31,849 bases of DNA. Source: a virus. The position numbers and the translations under genes were made by a program. Of the stretch, positions 12,646-21,266 are shown piece after piece (positions within the stretch are counted from its first letter, which is position 1; each line of letters opens with the position of its first letter). The notes under the pieces are model-generated. The model was not told the DNA's origin, searched no databases, and worked only from the letters and a program-made list of their open reading frames with translations. The stretch covers positions 1-31,849 of IMG/VR virus record IMGVR_UViG_3300032081_000306. The stretch is one strand, 5' to 3'.

Positions 12646-13602
12646 TTAGGAAGTTGTGTTGTCGAAGATGCCACCGTTGGCCGCTTCATTTTTGGCACAA
12701 AGCGTTAGCTCGGTTACAACCTGGCGAGTTGTGTTGTCGCCAGTTTTTGCCAAAGCAACGTTCTTGGTTGGACGCAAGCTTGCGACTTCCCACATATCGT
12801 CCTGCATAATCAGGACGTCACGCGAACGGTTTTCACGGCTTGGCATAAACTCTACAGTTCCCCATGGGGTCACGTATACTGCCAGGGACTTGATAACACG
12901 CTCATCGCCAGCTTGTACTGCTGAGCGCTGGTTGTTGTTACCAGTGAAGCCAAGTGCAACATTCATCTGGAATGCTGAGAGGTAAACCGTATCTGGCTTC
13001 CCGCCTTCTTCCCAAATTGACTGCATAACACCGTCAAAACGAGCCTGCGAAAACGCGATGAGAGTAGTTGTCTCATCTGTACGTGCGTCTGCGCCTGTAC
13101 CCGCTGGGTCAGCACCTTCGTTTGCGCCGTGGTTTGTGCTGGTTTTGATCCAAGCCAATGCGCCAGCCATTTCGCGTGCAGTTGTGGAGTTACCCGCAAC
13201 ACGCGCATTGTTGTCGAACATAGCTTTTTCTATGTCGAGCTTCTGCTCTTTTGCTATTTTCAAGGTGGCGAATGCCACTTCTTTTGAGCGACCAGCCTTA
13301 TCCAGACCTTCGTCTGTGTCTGGCACGACAACTGCGTTTTTGAAGATTTGGGTGTAGTTACCCAAGCGAGTTGTAGCAGTGCGAGCTTCGCCAGCAGTCG
13401 CGTCACCTTCAATGTGAGCATTCGCAGCAGAAGCGCGAAGGCTGTCTGTTTGCCACTCAACAAAAGTGTTGCTTGCCGACTTCTTAGCAGATTTGCTGTA
13501 GAACGGAGTTTCCTCCGGGGAGATGTTGTAGATTACTGAGGATAAATCCTCGCGTATGCCGACAGCATCGTAGCTGTCAAATGTATTTGCTGGCTGTGCC
13601 AT
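12646..13602 (-). CDS. Major capsid protein, DUF5309/SU10-type, 318 aa
   Basis: The sequence follows the DUF5309 family closely: an N-terminal REDLSSVIYNISPEETPF (about 17-34), EWQTDSL, a TRLGNYTQIF segment, VYLSAFQMN in the middle, and a C-terminal block with SRDVLIMQDDMWEVASLRP and CAKNEAANGGI. This family is the HK97-fold major head protein of phiEco32/SU10- and HMO-2011-like podoviruses. It assembles with the scaffold encoded directly upstream around the portal. AAGGA precedes the ATG. No protease or decoration domain is fused. The call is secure. Confidence 0.93.
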   Translation of the reverse strand: MAQPANTFDSYDAVGIREDLSSVIYNISPEETPFYSKSAKKSASNTFVEWQTDSLRASAANAHIEGDATAGEARTATTRLGNYTQIFKNAVVVPDTDEGLDKAGRSKEVAFATLKIAKEQKLDIEKAMFDNNARVAGNSTTAREMAGALAWIKTSTNHGANEGADPAGTGADARTDETTTLIAFSQARFDGVMQSIWEEGGKPDTVYLSAFQMNVALGFTGNNNQRSAVQAGDERVIKSLAVYVTPWGTVEFMPSRENRSRDVLIMQDDMWEVASLRPTKNVALAKTGDNTTRQVVTELTLCAKNEAANGGIFDNTTS

Positions 13603-13623
13603 TTGTTTAGTCCTTTCAAAGAC

Positions 13624-14601
13624 TTAGGAGTTGATTATCAAGCCCAATGCGTCATCAATCGAGCCTGTTTTCTGCAAGCGCGTTTGCGCTTTTTTGCGAG
13701 TTGCAGCATTTCCATCGGCAGTTTTCTTTGCACCAGCTTTAATCACAGGTCGGGCCTTTTCACCTTTGGCCGTAACTGATTTGCGCTTTTTCACCAACTC
13801 GCGATATTTCCGAGCGTCGTTCAACGCACGAACATATCTAGCATCAGTCACACGCTGCATCTCATCGGCTGTAAAGCCGTATTCGACGCCAGTTTCGACT
13901 AATGCGTTTTTAATCGCCTGACCCTTTTCTGGGTCTGCGATATCAGGGATATGCTGTGTCAACTCTCTTGCTTGCTCTTGAAGGTAGGCTTGTTGAGCCT
14001 CTTGCTGAGCGTGCATCTGCTGACGTTGCACATTCTGAAGTTGGTGCATTTGCTGATCGTATTGGCCCTTCGCCTCTTCGTAATTGAGCTTTTCTTCCAT
14101 GAACCCGATAGGGTCACTTTCGAATAGCTCTTTAGAAGGTGGGGTTGGGGCTTGTAGACCACCATTTTGCGCTGCCTGGTACAACTGCATGACTTGTTGC
14201 TGTTGCTGCTGTAAAACGGCTGCCTGCTGTTCGATTTGCTTACGCGCCTCGGCAGCTTCTTGGAACCGTTTATTGATTGCCGCTTGACCCGCCGCAGATT
14301 GCTTCAACTGATCCAGTGTCCATTGCTCTTCCTTTCCGTCCACTTTAACGGGGATGAGCGCGTTGGTGTCTTCAGCTTCAACTTCTACTAGGTCTTCGTC
14401 GTCAATTTGGTCATCAATATCTTCGTCGGAGACCTCGACGTCATCTTCGCTCTCGGCTACGGCTTCAATCTCTTCGCCCTGACCGTCGTCTGCAGGCTCT
14501 GTGATTTCTTCCACAGCTTCGCTTAGATTATCACCCTGAACCGCTGGCTCGGATGTTGATAGCAGGCTCTCGGCCGCTTGTTCTAGTGTAGTCGATTCCA
14601 T
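13624..14601 (-). CDS. Scaffolding protein, 325 aa
   Basis: Position (between portal and capsid genes) and composition identify this as the head assembly scaffold. Residues about 20-85 are very acidic (Asp/Glu runs). A glutamine-rich helical region (about 115-215, with a QQQQQQ run) follows. The C-terminal 60 residues are basic (YRELVKKRKSV, GAKKTADGNAATRKKAQTR). Scaffolds of this kind line the inside of the procapsid through a basic C-terminal helix and leave before DNA packaging. No known enzymatic motif is present. A 21-base gap separates it from the capsid gene. Confidence 0.85.
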   Translation of the reverse strand: MESTTLEQAAESLLSTSEPAVQGDNLSEAVEEITEPADDGQGEEIEAVAESEDDVEVSDEDIDDQIDDEDLVEVEAEDTNALIPVKVDGKEEQWTLDQLKQSAAGQAAINKRFQEAAEARKQIEQQAAVLQQQQQQVMQLYQAAQNGGLQAPTPPSKELFESDPIGFMEEKLNYEEAKGQYDQQMHQLQNVQRQQMHAQQEAQQAYLQEQARELTQHIPDIADPEKGQAIKNALVETGVEYGFTADEMQRVTDARYVRALNDARKYRELVKKRKSVTAKGEKARPVIKAGAKKTADGNAATRKKAQTRLQKTGSIDDALGLIINS

Positions 14602-14606
14602 CGGTG

Positions 14607-14849
14607 CTACTTTCTTTGTTTGCGATCTAAAAGTGTCTCTGCTGCTAACGCAGCGTCAAGGTTCACTTCGATCTGGTTTAACGCACGAATTATCGCGTGC
14701 GCCTCTTCACGGGCTTCAACGTCTGAAGCACCACTGTTTGCGAAAACTTGCATCTGGCTTTCGCGAACCTCTTGCACAAACGCCGTAAACGCGCTGTCGT
14801 GTTTCAAACGACGCGCGTCATCGGCTTTTATTCGTATATCAGCGCTCAC
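14607..14849 (-). CDS. Small helical protein between portal and scaffold, 80 aa
   Basis: Unknown helical protein of 80 residues (DDARRLKHDSAFTAFVQEVRESQMQ, then VEAREEAHAIIRALNQIEVNLDAALAAE). Small proteins of this shape occur between portal and scaffold genes in several podoviruses and are probably structural or assembly helpers. Its start overlaps the portal stop by 4 nt, and only five bases separate its stop from the scaffold start, so all three are coupled. Confidence 0.7.
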   Translation of the reverse strand: MSADIRIKADDARRLKHDSAFTAFVQEVRESQMQVFANSGASDVEAREEAHAIIRALNQIEVNLDAALAAETLLDRKQRK

Positions 14850-17005
14850 TGCTGTACGCTTCCTTGTGCCATACCGCCAATCATGCGGTTTTTATCCTGC
14901 TCAGCTTGGATGCGTGCAACATCAACTGCTGTCCCATATTCACCATACACTTTTGCGGCGTCAACTAGAAGGTCTTGAGCCATCTGGTCACGCTTCAAAT
15001 CGTCACTTGCGGCGGCTTTTTGTGCCTCAAGTTGCAGTTTTGCCATATCAGCCTGCATCTTGGTTTGTGCCTTCATTTGCTCTGCCTGCAAGAAGGTAGT
15101 GTTAGGGTCTTGCGCTTGACCTTGCTGTGCTTGAGCCTGCTGCTGCATTTGCAGCATTTGCATCTCAATCTCTGGGGTGATCGGCGCAAAGTAACGATCT
15201 GCGTTGCGGATGCCTGCCACGGCCAACTGGTCGGCCAATGTGTTGCGGATGTTGGTCATGCTGACCAGACCGTTCATTGGCCCGTAGGTCTGATAAACCA
15301 TTGTTTGCATCTGCAATGCTTGGCTGAGTGCCATTGCCTTCTCTTCTTCTCTGCCAGTGCCTAGGCCGACATTGATAGCCACGTCCATTGACTGATCCCA
15401 AACGCGCGGGTCAACAGGCACAAACGACCCATTCATCCGCATCATCTGCTCTTCGTCAATGTTCTTGCTCATCAGGCGCAGCATCAGGCCGAACAGGTCG
15501 CGCATACCGTCTGCAAGGTTGCGCACCATAACCTCAACCTGACCAGCCGCCGCTTGCACAGTTGCTTGCACGGCTGCTTTGGTGGTTGACTGCATGGCGT
15601 CTGGGTCGAGGCCCATTGACGCCCGTGAGACGCCTGTCTTGCTTTCCACTAAACCATCTAGGTAAGTCAGCGCACCAAGTGTCTGACCGGCTGTAAATGG
15701 CACTGACAGGTCTTGTACAGAACCAGCCTGGCGCATTCTCACAACTGCACCAATCTCGTTATTTAAGACATCGTCTATGTTTACTGATCCATCGACAATG
15801 CCGACGCGCGGGTTGTTTGTCATGGCTACGTTATCAAGAATGCCACGCAACACAGATGTTGCAGCGTCCTGATCGTCCATAACGATCTCAGCTAACGATC
15901 TGCCGTAAAAAGCGTGTGGCTCTGGATCTATCTCAAACTTGGCAAACGGGATCTCATCGCAAGGCTCAAAGTCCAGCAGCTCGTATGCTGTGCCGCCGCA
16001 AGTCAGCTTGTGCAAGACAGGAACGCCAGTCCCGTCTGCATCAATTCTCATGTAAGCCTCTGTAATAGTTACGTTTTTCATGGTTGGGTCTTGCTCATCA
16101 GAGTCAGACGTGTCCATGTCATAGCCGCGACGCTCGTATGTCTCGGCCTCTGTCATCTCTGAGCCGCTTTCCAAGCCGCTGAGATTTAGCACTACTTCTG
16201 GGTCAAACCCCATAGCAATCACGTCGCCTGCGCGCATATCTGTGCGGTGCGCTGTGATATATGCGTCGTCCAACGACCGAGCATCACGGTTAATGAAGAA
16301 CTCTTCTGGTGGAATGCTTTCAATGCACAGCTCTCCGCGCTCTTTCTGGCGGCTTAGTTTTACGCTGTGAATAGGCATTTCAACTTCCATGCCCATTTCG
16401 TCCATTGATATTGTCATCTCAATGCTATGTTCGATGACTGTAACTTCATCATCGTCGATCAGATATGCGTATTCATCATCAGACAGGTCTGTGAATGTGA
16501 ATATCTCTGCCTCTGGGTACATCATCCAGTATGCTTTAACGATGCCCTGCTTCTTGACTAAGGCGTCTTGGAAGGCGTCGTTAAGTACACGGTATCCGTT
16601 TAGGCGTGTGAACTCATGGTGCATGAACTCAGTGGCTTGTTCAGCCATTCCAACGTCCTCTGGGCCTCTTGGGACGAACTCAACTGGCTTGGCTGTACTT
16701 AGGAATATACGCATCAGGCTAGGCTTAACCGAGCGCACAGTATCCCGAACCTTAGTCGCCACGACCTTGCTGCGCCCGTCCTCATAACCCAGATCGGACT
16801 CGCCATCGTAGTAGCGCTGTGCCTTTATGCGGTCTTCACTGATTTCGCTTTCAATGAAGTCTACAGCGTCGGATATGGCGCTTTGGACGATGCCTTCGAT
16901 CTCTGTGCGAGACTTTGCCTTAAACGTGCTTTCTTCTTCCTCGACTTCTTCGATTTCGATTTCAGCGCCTTCAAGTATCTCTTCGATCATGTCTTCTGGT
17001 TCCAT
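14846..17005 (-). CDS. Portal protein (P22-like podovirus type), 719 aa
   Basis: Large protein with an acidic N-terminus (1-26). The typical podovirus portal region has FIESEISEDRIKAQRYYDGE (about 51-70), SKVVATKVRDTVRSVKPSLMRIFLST (78-104), DALVKKQGIVKAYW (147-160) and the G-R-S-LAE-I-V block. The C-terminus is a long Gln/Met-rich helix (about 610-700), like the barrel of P22 portals. Length is normal for the class. The dodecamer forms the DNA channel and docks terminase. Gene order portal, small protein, scaffold, capsid is canonical, and the neighbours agree. Confidence 0.92.
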   Translation of the reverse strand: MEPEDMIEEILEGAEIEIEEVEEEESTFKAKSRTEIEGIVQSAISDAVDFIESEISEDRIKAQRYYDGESDLGYEDGRSKVVATKVRDTVRSVKPSLMRIFLSTAKPVEFVPRGPEDVGMAEQATEFMHHEFTRLNGYRVLNDAFQDALVKKQGIVKAYWMMYPEAEIFTFTDLSDDEYAYLIDDDEVTVIEHSIEMTISMDEMGMEVEMPIHSVKLSRQKERGELCIESIPPEEFFINRDARSLDDAYITAHRTDMRAGDVIAMGFDPEVVLNLSGLESGSEMTEAETYERRGYDMDTSDSDEQDPTMKNVTITEAYMRIDADGTGVPVLHKLTCGGTAYELLDFEPCDEIPFAKFEIDPEPHAFYGRSLAEIVMDDQDAATSVLRGILDNVAMTNNPRVGIVDGSVNIDDVLNNEIGAVVRMRQAGSVQDLSVPFTAGQTLGALTYLDGLVESKTGVSRASMGLDPDAMQSTTKAAVQATVQAAAGQVEVMVRNLADGMRDLFGLMLRLMSKNIDEEQMMRMNGSFVPVDPRVWDQSMDVAINVGLGTGREEEKAMALSQALQMQTMVYQTYGPMNGLVSMTNIRNTLADQLAVAGIRNADRYFAPITPEIEMQMLQMQQQAQAQQGQAQDPNTTFLQAEQMKAQTKMQADMAKLQLEAQKAAASDDLKRDQMAQDLLVDAAKVYGEYGTAVDVARIQAEQDKNRMIGGMAQGSVQQ

Positions 17006-17017
17006 GCGTATAGTCCT

Positions 17018-19660
17018 TTATTGCGCAGACATTGAGGTTTCTTGATTCGTAAGCAGCTCGCTTCCAGATATTGAGCCAGCAACGTAAGGTGCTAAAGATT
17101 TTTCAAGCCTCAAAAGGTTCTCAGGTTTGTTTAGATTTAATAGCAAGTCCCGCATTAGATCACTATCTTGCGTGGCATTTATTAGCAATTTCATTGCTTT
17201 ATCATTTGTAAGACTTTCTAAAATCTTTTGCATACGCGTAGAAGCTATGTTTGCTGATTGCAGGCTACCGCCGAACCCTCCGCCAAATGTAGACCCATAC
17301 CGCGCCGCTAAAATTCGGCCTGCAATAGAAACAAGAGCATTGGGCTTGAACAGGCTCATTGTATCCCCTGTTGATTCTAACAATCTAGCCTTATCTAATT
17401 TTTCAAGCTCCTTTGAGATTATCCTCAACCTAGACATTTCCCCTTTTGATAATGCCTGCTTTGCAATACCTCCAAGGATTTCATCGTCTAATGCCTCAGA
17501 TAATCTAGTTCCACGCAGCTCTGATGTCGCTCCTGCCTCGCTCACAACATCTAAAACTTTTGTTGACCTTGTGAGTAAGGTTTCAGTAACAGCTCTTTTC
17601 AACCCACCCAAGGCCGCTCCAGTTTTATCTTTTTTTGCAGATGCAATTAAATTCGCCATTGCTTTCTTAGGGTCTTGCGCAGTTATGACAGCATCAAGGG
17701 CTTTCTTGGGGGCGGCTGAAGCAAAACGAGCTGAAGTGCTTTCTCTTACAGGTTTGGACAAGCCAGACACGCGTGAAGTTACGTCTGCAACTTTTTTCTG
17801 GCTCAATATAGATTGTTCAATTTCTTGACGAACATTCGGAAACTTCTCAAGAAGCGTCCTGTTAGACCTTAAAAAAACTTCTGCATCTATTGGTGAAAAT
17901 TTATCTCCAGTAAACACTTTTTCATTGAAAATGTTACGCAGATAATTTGCAGTGGCGTTTGTTGCTTCACCAATCTCAGGGATGCTGCTTGTTGCCCTTG
18001 AGATATCACGCTCGGCCAACATGCCAACATCGCCACCAGCCCCAATTGTTTTTTGCAATGTAAGCTCTGGGCGAATGGCTGGCTCTCCCCGAACAGTTCT
18101 TTTTAATAGCTTGCCAACTTCACCGCGAGAAAACTTGTCGTGCATTTGACGGCTAAAAGTACGCGCTTCAACAATTTTCTTGTTTACGCTGCTATCGGGA
18201 ATAATTTTATCAAAATCTGCGAGAATTGAATCAGCAATTGCATTTGCTATCCTAGCTTGATCTCTATTTACTTTATCACCGGAAAATGCGTTTCTGGCTG
18301 CATCTCGCATAGAAGTGTATAGAGAATTAATCTCATCAACTCTGTCTGCGTCTTTAAGCTCATTTGCCTTTAAGAAGTTAGAAGCATCTTGAGGAATATT
18401 ATTTTTACCAATCCTTGTCGCATTTTCCGAAAGTGATTTAATCGTTGATTTTATGCCAGAAATATCAATTTCAAAATCTTGAGGTATTTTCTCCCAAAGC
18501 ATTTTCTGATTTGCTTTTGCTACTTCTTCAGCCCGGCGCAATTCTTTAGCCACAACCGTACTTGCAGCGATAGGGTCCATTTGAAAATCTGGTATTTTAC
18601 TTTTTGCAGACAACCTTGCCGCGGTAATGTAATCGTCAAGTGTGCTTGCAAAGCTGGCTTGTCTTTGGGCAATAAAAGTTTGCGCGTCCTCAATATTTCC
18701 ACCGACATCAAATGCCTCTCGCGCAGAAGCTTCAGCTTCAAATTGCCTTTTAGCAATTGATTCTGCGACTTTTGGGTCTTTCTGCATGGCTGCGCGCTGC
18801 AACTGAAGTAGTTTAACCTCTCCAGTTTGTTCAGCGGGTGTTAAACCTAGCTCGGAACCTCTTGAAGAAATTCTTTCTGCTACTTGTCTTGCTCTTTCGG
18901 CCCCACCCGCTTGCTCACGCAATCTTTGTCCCGCTATTTCGCGAGAGCCAGCTTCAGTGAAGGGAGCGATTGCTCTTGTGGCTGCTTTGTAACCCGTACC
19001 CACTAGCGGAGTTTTTTCTATAGCAGCTTTGGTTAAATCGCGTGCGCCTCTAACTGCCGGAACGACTGCCGCTGGCGAAATACCTCCTACAATACCTGCA
19101 ATGTCTTGAACGGGCTTACTGTACCCCCTGCGTTCAGCTTCGCCCGACGCAACAGAGGCCGCGCCACCAGCGGCAAGCTCCGCGCCGAAGCCAGTAGTTG
19201 TAGCAAGTTGGGGCGCAAATCTCGTAGCTAATTCTCCAACAAGTCCAGGTGCCTTTTGCAACAACTGCGCACCTTTTGCTATAGGCATTGCGGCGGAAGC
19301 CGCCGACCCTGTTCCTGCGAACAAATCTTCTACAAAACCTTCTGGCTCTCTTTCTGACACTGGGATAACCCCAGAGCTTTGCATTAAGTTCTTTAATCCA
19401 GTAACGGCTGAACCTGTAACCCCTAAATTATCCAGTGGGTTTAGGAAGTCCACAATGCCCCCGATACTTTCGGCAATAGCCTTGTTCATTTGACCAGTGT
19501 AAGGGTCAAGAAACGCCCCTGTCTCTTCGGGTTGAGAGGATTGCAATCGCCTAATTTCTTGTGCAAAAGCCGTTGCATCTTTTTTAGCTTGCTCATCGCC
19601 TTTTTGTGCAAGTGCGTCTGCCTTCATAAAAGCATCTTGTAGTCGTTTAAAATTACTCAT
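17018..19660 (-). CDS. Probable internal virion/ejection protein, 880 aa
   Basis: Very long helical protein with no catalytic motif that I recognise. Alternating amphipathic helices are interrupted by Ala/Gly-rich hydrophobic stretches (near residues 110-125, and GFGAELAAGGAASVASGEAE at about 155-175). The Lys/Arg-rich middle (about 300-560) looks elongated. This make-up and the position between portal and a SleB-type hydrolase match ejection or internal virion proteins, which form the trans-envelope conduit of short-tailed phages. It overlaps the hydrolase stop by 8 nt. A short conserved identity is not visible, so the call rests on size, composition and order. Confidence 0.65.
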   Translation of the reverse strand: MSNFKRLQDAFMKADALAQKGDEQAKKDATAFAQEIRRLQSSQPEETGAFLDPYTGQMNKAIAESIGGIVDFLNPLDNLGVTGSAVTGLKNLMQSSGVIPVSEREPEGFVEDLFAGTGSAASAAMPIAKGAQLLQKAPGLVGELATRFAPQLATTTGFGAELAAGGAASVASGEAERRGYSKPVQDIAGIVGGISPAAVVPAVRGARDLTKAAIEKTPLVGTGYKAATRAIAPFTEAGSREIAGQRLREQAGGAERARQVAERISSRGSELGLTPAEQTGEVKLLQLQRAAMQKDPKVAESIAKRQFEAEASAREAFDVGGNIEDAQTFIAQRQASFASTLDDYITAARLSAKSKIPDFQMDPIAASTVVAKELRRAEEVAKANQKMLWEKIPQDFEIDISGIKSTIKSLSENATRIGKNNIPQDASNFLKANELKDADRVDEINSLYTSMRDAARNAFSGDKVNRDQARIANAIADSILADFDKIIPDSSVNKKIVEARTFSRQMHDKFSRGEVGKLLKRTVRGEPAIRPELTLQKTIGAGGDVGMLAERDISRATSSIPEIGEATNATANYLRNIFNEKVFTGDKFSPIDAEVFLRSNRTLLEKFPNVRQEIEQSILSQKKVADVTSRVSGLSKPVRESTSARFASAAPKKALDAVITAQDPKKAMANLIASAKKDKTGAALGGLKRAVTETLLTRSTKVLDVVSEAGATSELRGTRLSEALDDEILGGIAKQALSKGEMSRLRIISKELEKLDKARLLESTGDTMSLFKPNALVSIAGRILAARYGSTFGGGFGGSLQSANIASTRMQKILESLTNDKAMKLLINATQDSDLMRDLLLNLNKPENLLRLEKSLAPYVAGSISGSELLTNQETSMSAQ

Positions 19661-21266
19661 TTTCGTAAGCCTTCAAACGATCTAGAACATTTGGTGCAAT
19701 CACCAAACCGCCGACGCCTGCTTCGGCTACTTCTGGCTCAAGCCGCTTGATTAAAGATTTGTAATCGTCAAGCAAAGGCGAAACCTGTCTAATGCTCTGT
19801 TGAGCCGCTGCCTTATCAGTTGCCGAGAACTTACCGCCGACAACAGCATTTGCTGCTTTTAAAGAGGCCTCAATCATTCGCACTATTTCGTTTGCTTTAT
19901 CTAAAGCCTTACCTTTGCCCGTTGATATTTCTGATGGGGAAATGGTTAAATCTCTTTGTATCATTTCCCTAGTCAAGTTAGACGGGCGACCTGGAAACTC
20001 TGCCGCAAGACCTAGTGAGGTTCTTGTTGCTAAAGAACGAAGAATTGTTGAGGCTTTTGCAATATCATCGGCTGGTTGACCACCCCCGAACGCGTCCATG
20101 ACAGTGTTCATAATGTTAGCACCAAAGCCAGAAATACCAAAAGATCCCGGCACGTTTGCGCCTACGAAGGAGTCTACGGGTTCTTCCGTAACCTCTTCAG
20201 GAGCAACTTCTTCAGTAAGATTACCAGGAGCCATTTTAGCCAAATCAACAACAACAACCTCCCCCGTTATAGGGTCTTTCGATGGTACGAGGCGACGGTC
20301 TGCAATTCCAATTGCTGTGTCTCTAGGAACCCCTGTCGCCATAAGCCTTTGTATCTGCATCTCCTTTGCACTTGCTTCTCCAGGTTTAGCAAAGGCAATC
20401 TTCAAAGCAGATACAGGATCACCACCCGCGTTCAAAAAGGCAATCGCCTGCTCCGACTGAGGCGTACCCATTTTGCTAATAGCCTCCATAGTTTTATTCG
20501 TATCTCGCCTTGCAGCCCGTCTGTTAGCCACAGCCGCCGCTGGTTCATCCAAACCCATTATGCCCATCTTACCAAAAGCGACAGCCAAGTCTGCCAGACG
20601 ATCTTTGAAGGTGTCACGATTGTAGAAGCGCTGACCAGTTTCGCCTTCAGCTCCTTCTTGCATTTTCTGAATGCCAAAATCTGCGAGTAAGCCACGCGGT
20701 CTTTGTTGCTGCATCATTTGGCTATTCTCCTTAATATTTGCATCCGCAAGTCCTGTAATATTTGCATCCGCAAGTCCTATTGGCTGCTTACCAATGGCGC
20801 GCATTGCGTCGTCGGCTACGAGTTGATTGCTGCTGCGACCAGCGTCAGCTTTTCCGAACAAGTGCGAACCAATGCGGGTCCAATCACCGCCCTGCTTTTC
20901 CGCACCCCAAGATGGATTTGATATGTCTGGGTTGTAGAAGTGGGTTGCTCCGCTTGTCGGATCTTTATAATTTCCAGACAAGAGATTGTCGGCAACTTGA
21001 TACGCCTCACGACTTGGAGCCAGGTTTATCATATCCTGACCTTGCGCGCCGCCTGCATAGTTTGTTTCGCTATTCCAGGGAGAAAACTGACCTGGCTTTA
21101 AGATAACGTCTTGAACCCCGCCGCCATAACCTGACGATTTTGCCCTGTTCATTATGACCGATCCAGCAGCAAGCATCCCGCCAACGCCTTGGTTTCCAGC
21201 CTCGGCCTGTAGCGTCTTAGCTAGTATGTCTCGGTCTGATAAACCTAAACGCTCCTTGAGTGTCAT
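19653..21266 (-). CDS. Virion-associated SleB-type cell-wall hydrolase, 537 aa
   Basis: The first 140 residues form a Hydrolase_2 (SleB) domain: ILAKTLQAEAGNQGVGGMLAA with the catalytic Glu at 22, SVIMNRA, DVILKPGQFSPWN, and the C-terminal DPTSGATHFYNP...WG motif. It would cut glycan strands when the virion enters the cell. The rest (about 150-537) is a Gln/Ala-rich helical region with Pro-rich parts, probably the structural part. Within it an 8-residue unit is tandemly repeated (GLADANIT, then GLADANIK). It starts in the stop of the S74 protein gene (TGATG) and is followed by the ejection protein. Confidence 0.82.
   Translation of the reverse strand: MTLKERLGLSDRDILAKTLQAEAGNQGVGGMLAAGSVIMNRAKSSGYGGGVQDVILKPGQFSPWNSETNYAGGAQGQDMINLAPSREAYQVADNLLSGNYKDPTSGATHFYNPDISNPSWGAEKQGGDWTRIGSHLFGKADAGRSSNQLVADDAMRAIGKQPIGLADANITGLADANIKENSQMMQQQRPRGLLADFGIQKMQEGAEGETGQRFYNRDTFKDRLADLAVAFGKMGIMGLDEPAAAVANRRAARRDTNKTMEAISKMGTPQSEQAIAFLNAGGDPVSALKIAFAKPGEASAKEMQIQRLMATGVPRDTAIGIADRRLVPSKDPITGEVVVVDLAKMAPGNLTEEVAPEEVTEEPVDSFVGANVPGSFGISGFGANIMNTVMDAFGGGQPADDIAKASTILRSLATRTSLGLAAEFPGRPSNLTREMIQRDLTISPSEISTGKGKALDKANEIVRMIEASLKAANAVVGGKFSATDKAAAQQSIRQVSPLLDDYKSLIKRLEPEVAEAGVGGLVIAPNVLDRLKAYENE
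20732..20778 (-). repeat. Tandem 24-bp unit inside the SleB gene
   Basis: Two copies of a 23-bp sequence (20732-20754 and 20756-20778, offset 24 bp) are identical and encode the back-to-back octapeptides GLADANIT and GLADANIK in the linker after the SleB domain. The unit is in frame and looks like a recent slippage duplication. Confidence 0.9.

Noticed and set aside
17127-17828. 233-codon plus-strand open frame opposite the ejection protein gene
   Set aside because: It shows no domain or start signal, and the opposite strand fits the operon.
20076-20690. 204-codon plus-strand open frame opposite the SleB gene
   Set aside because: Composition (Ser/His/Arg-rich), no ribosome binding site, and full overlap with a gene carrying a recognised SleB domain make it a shadow.
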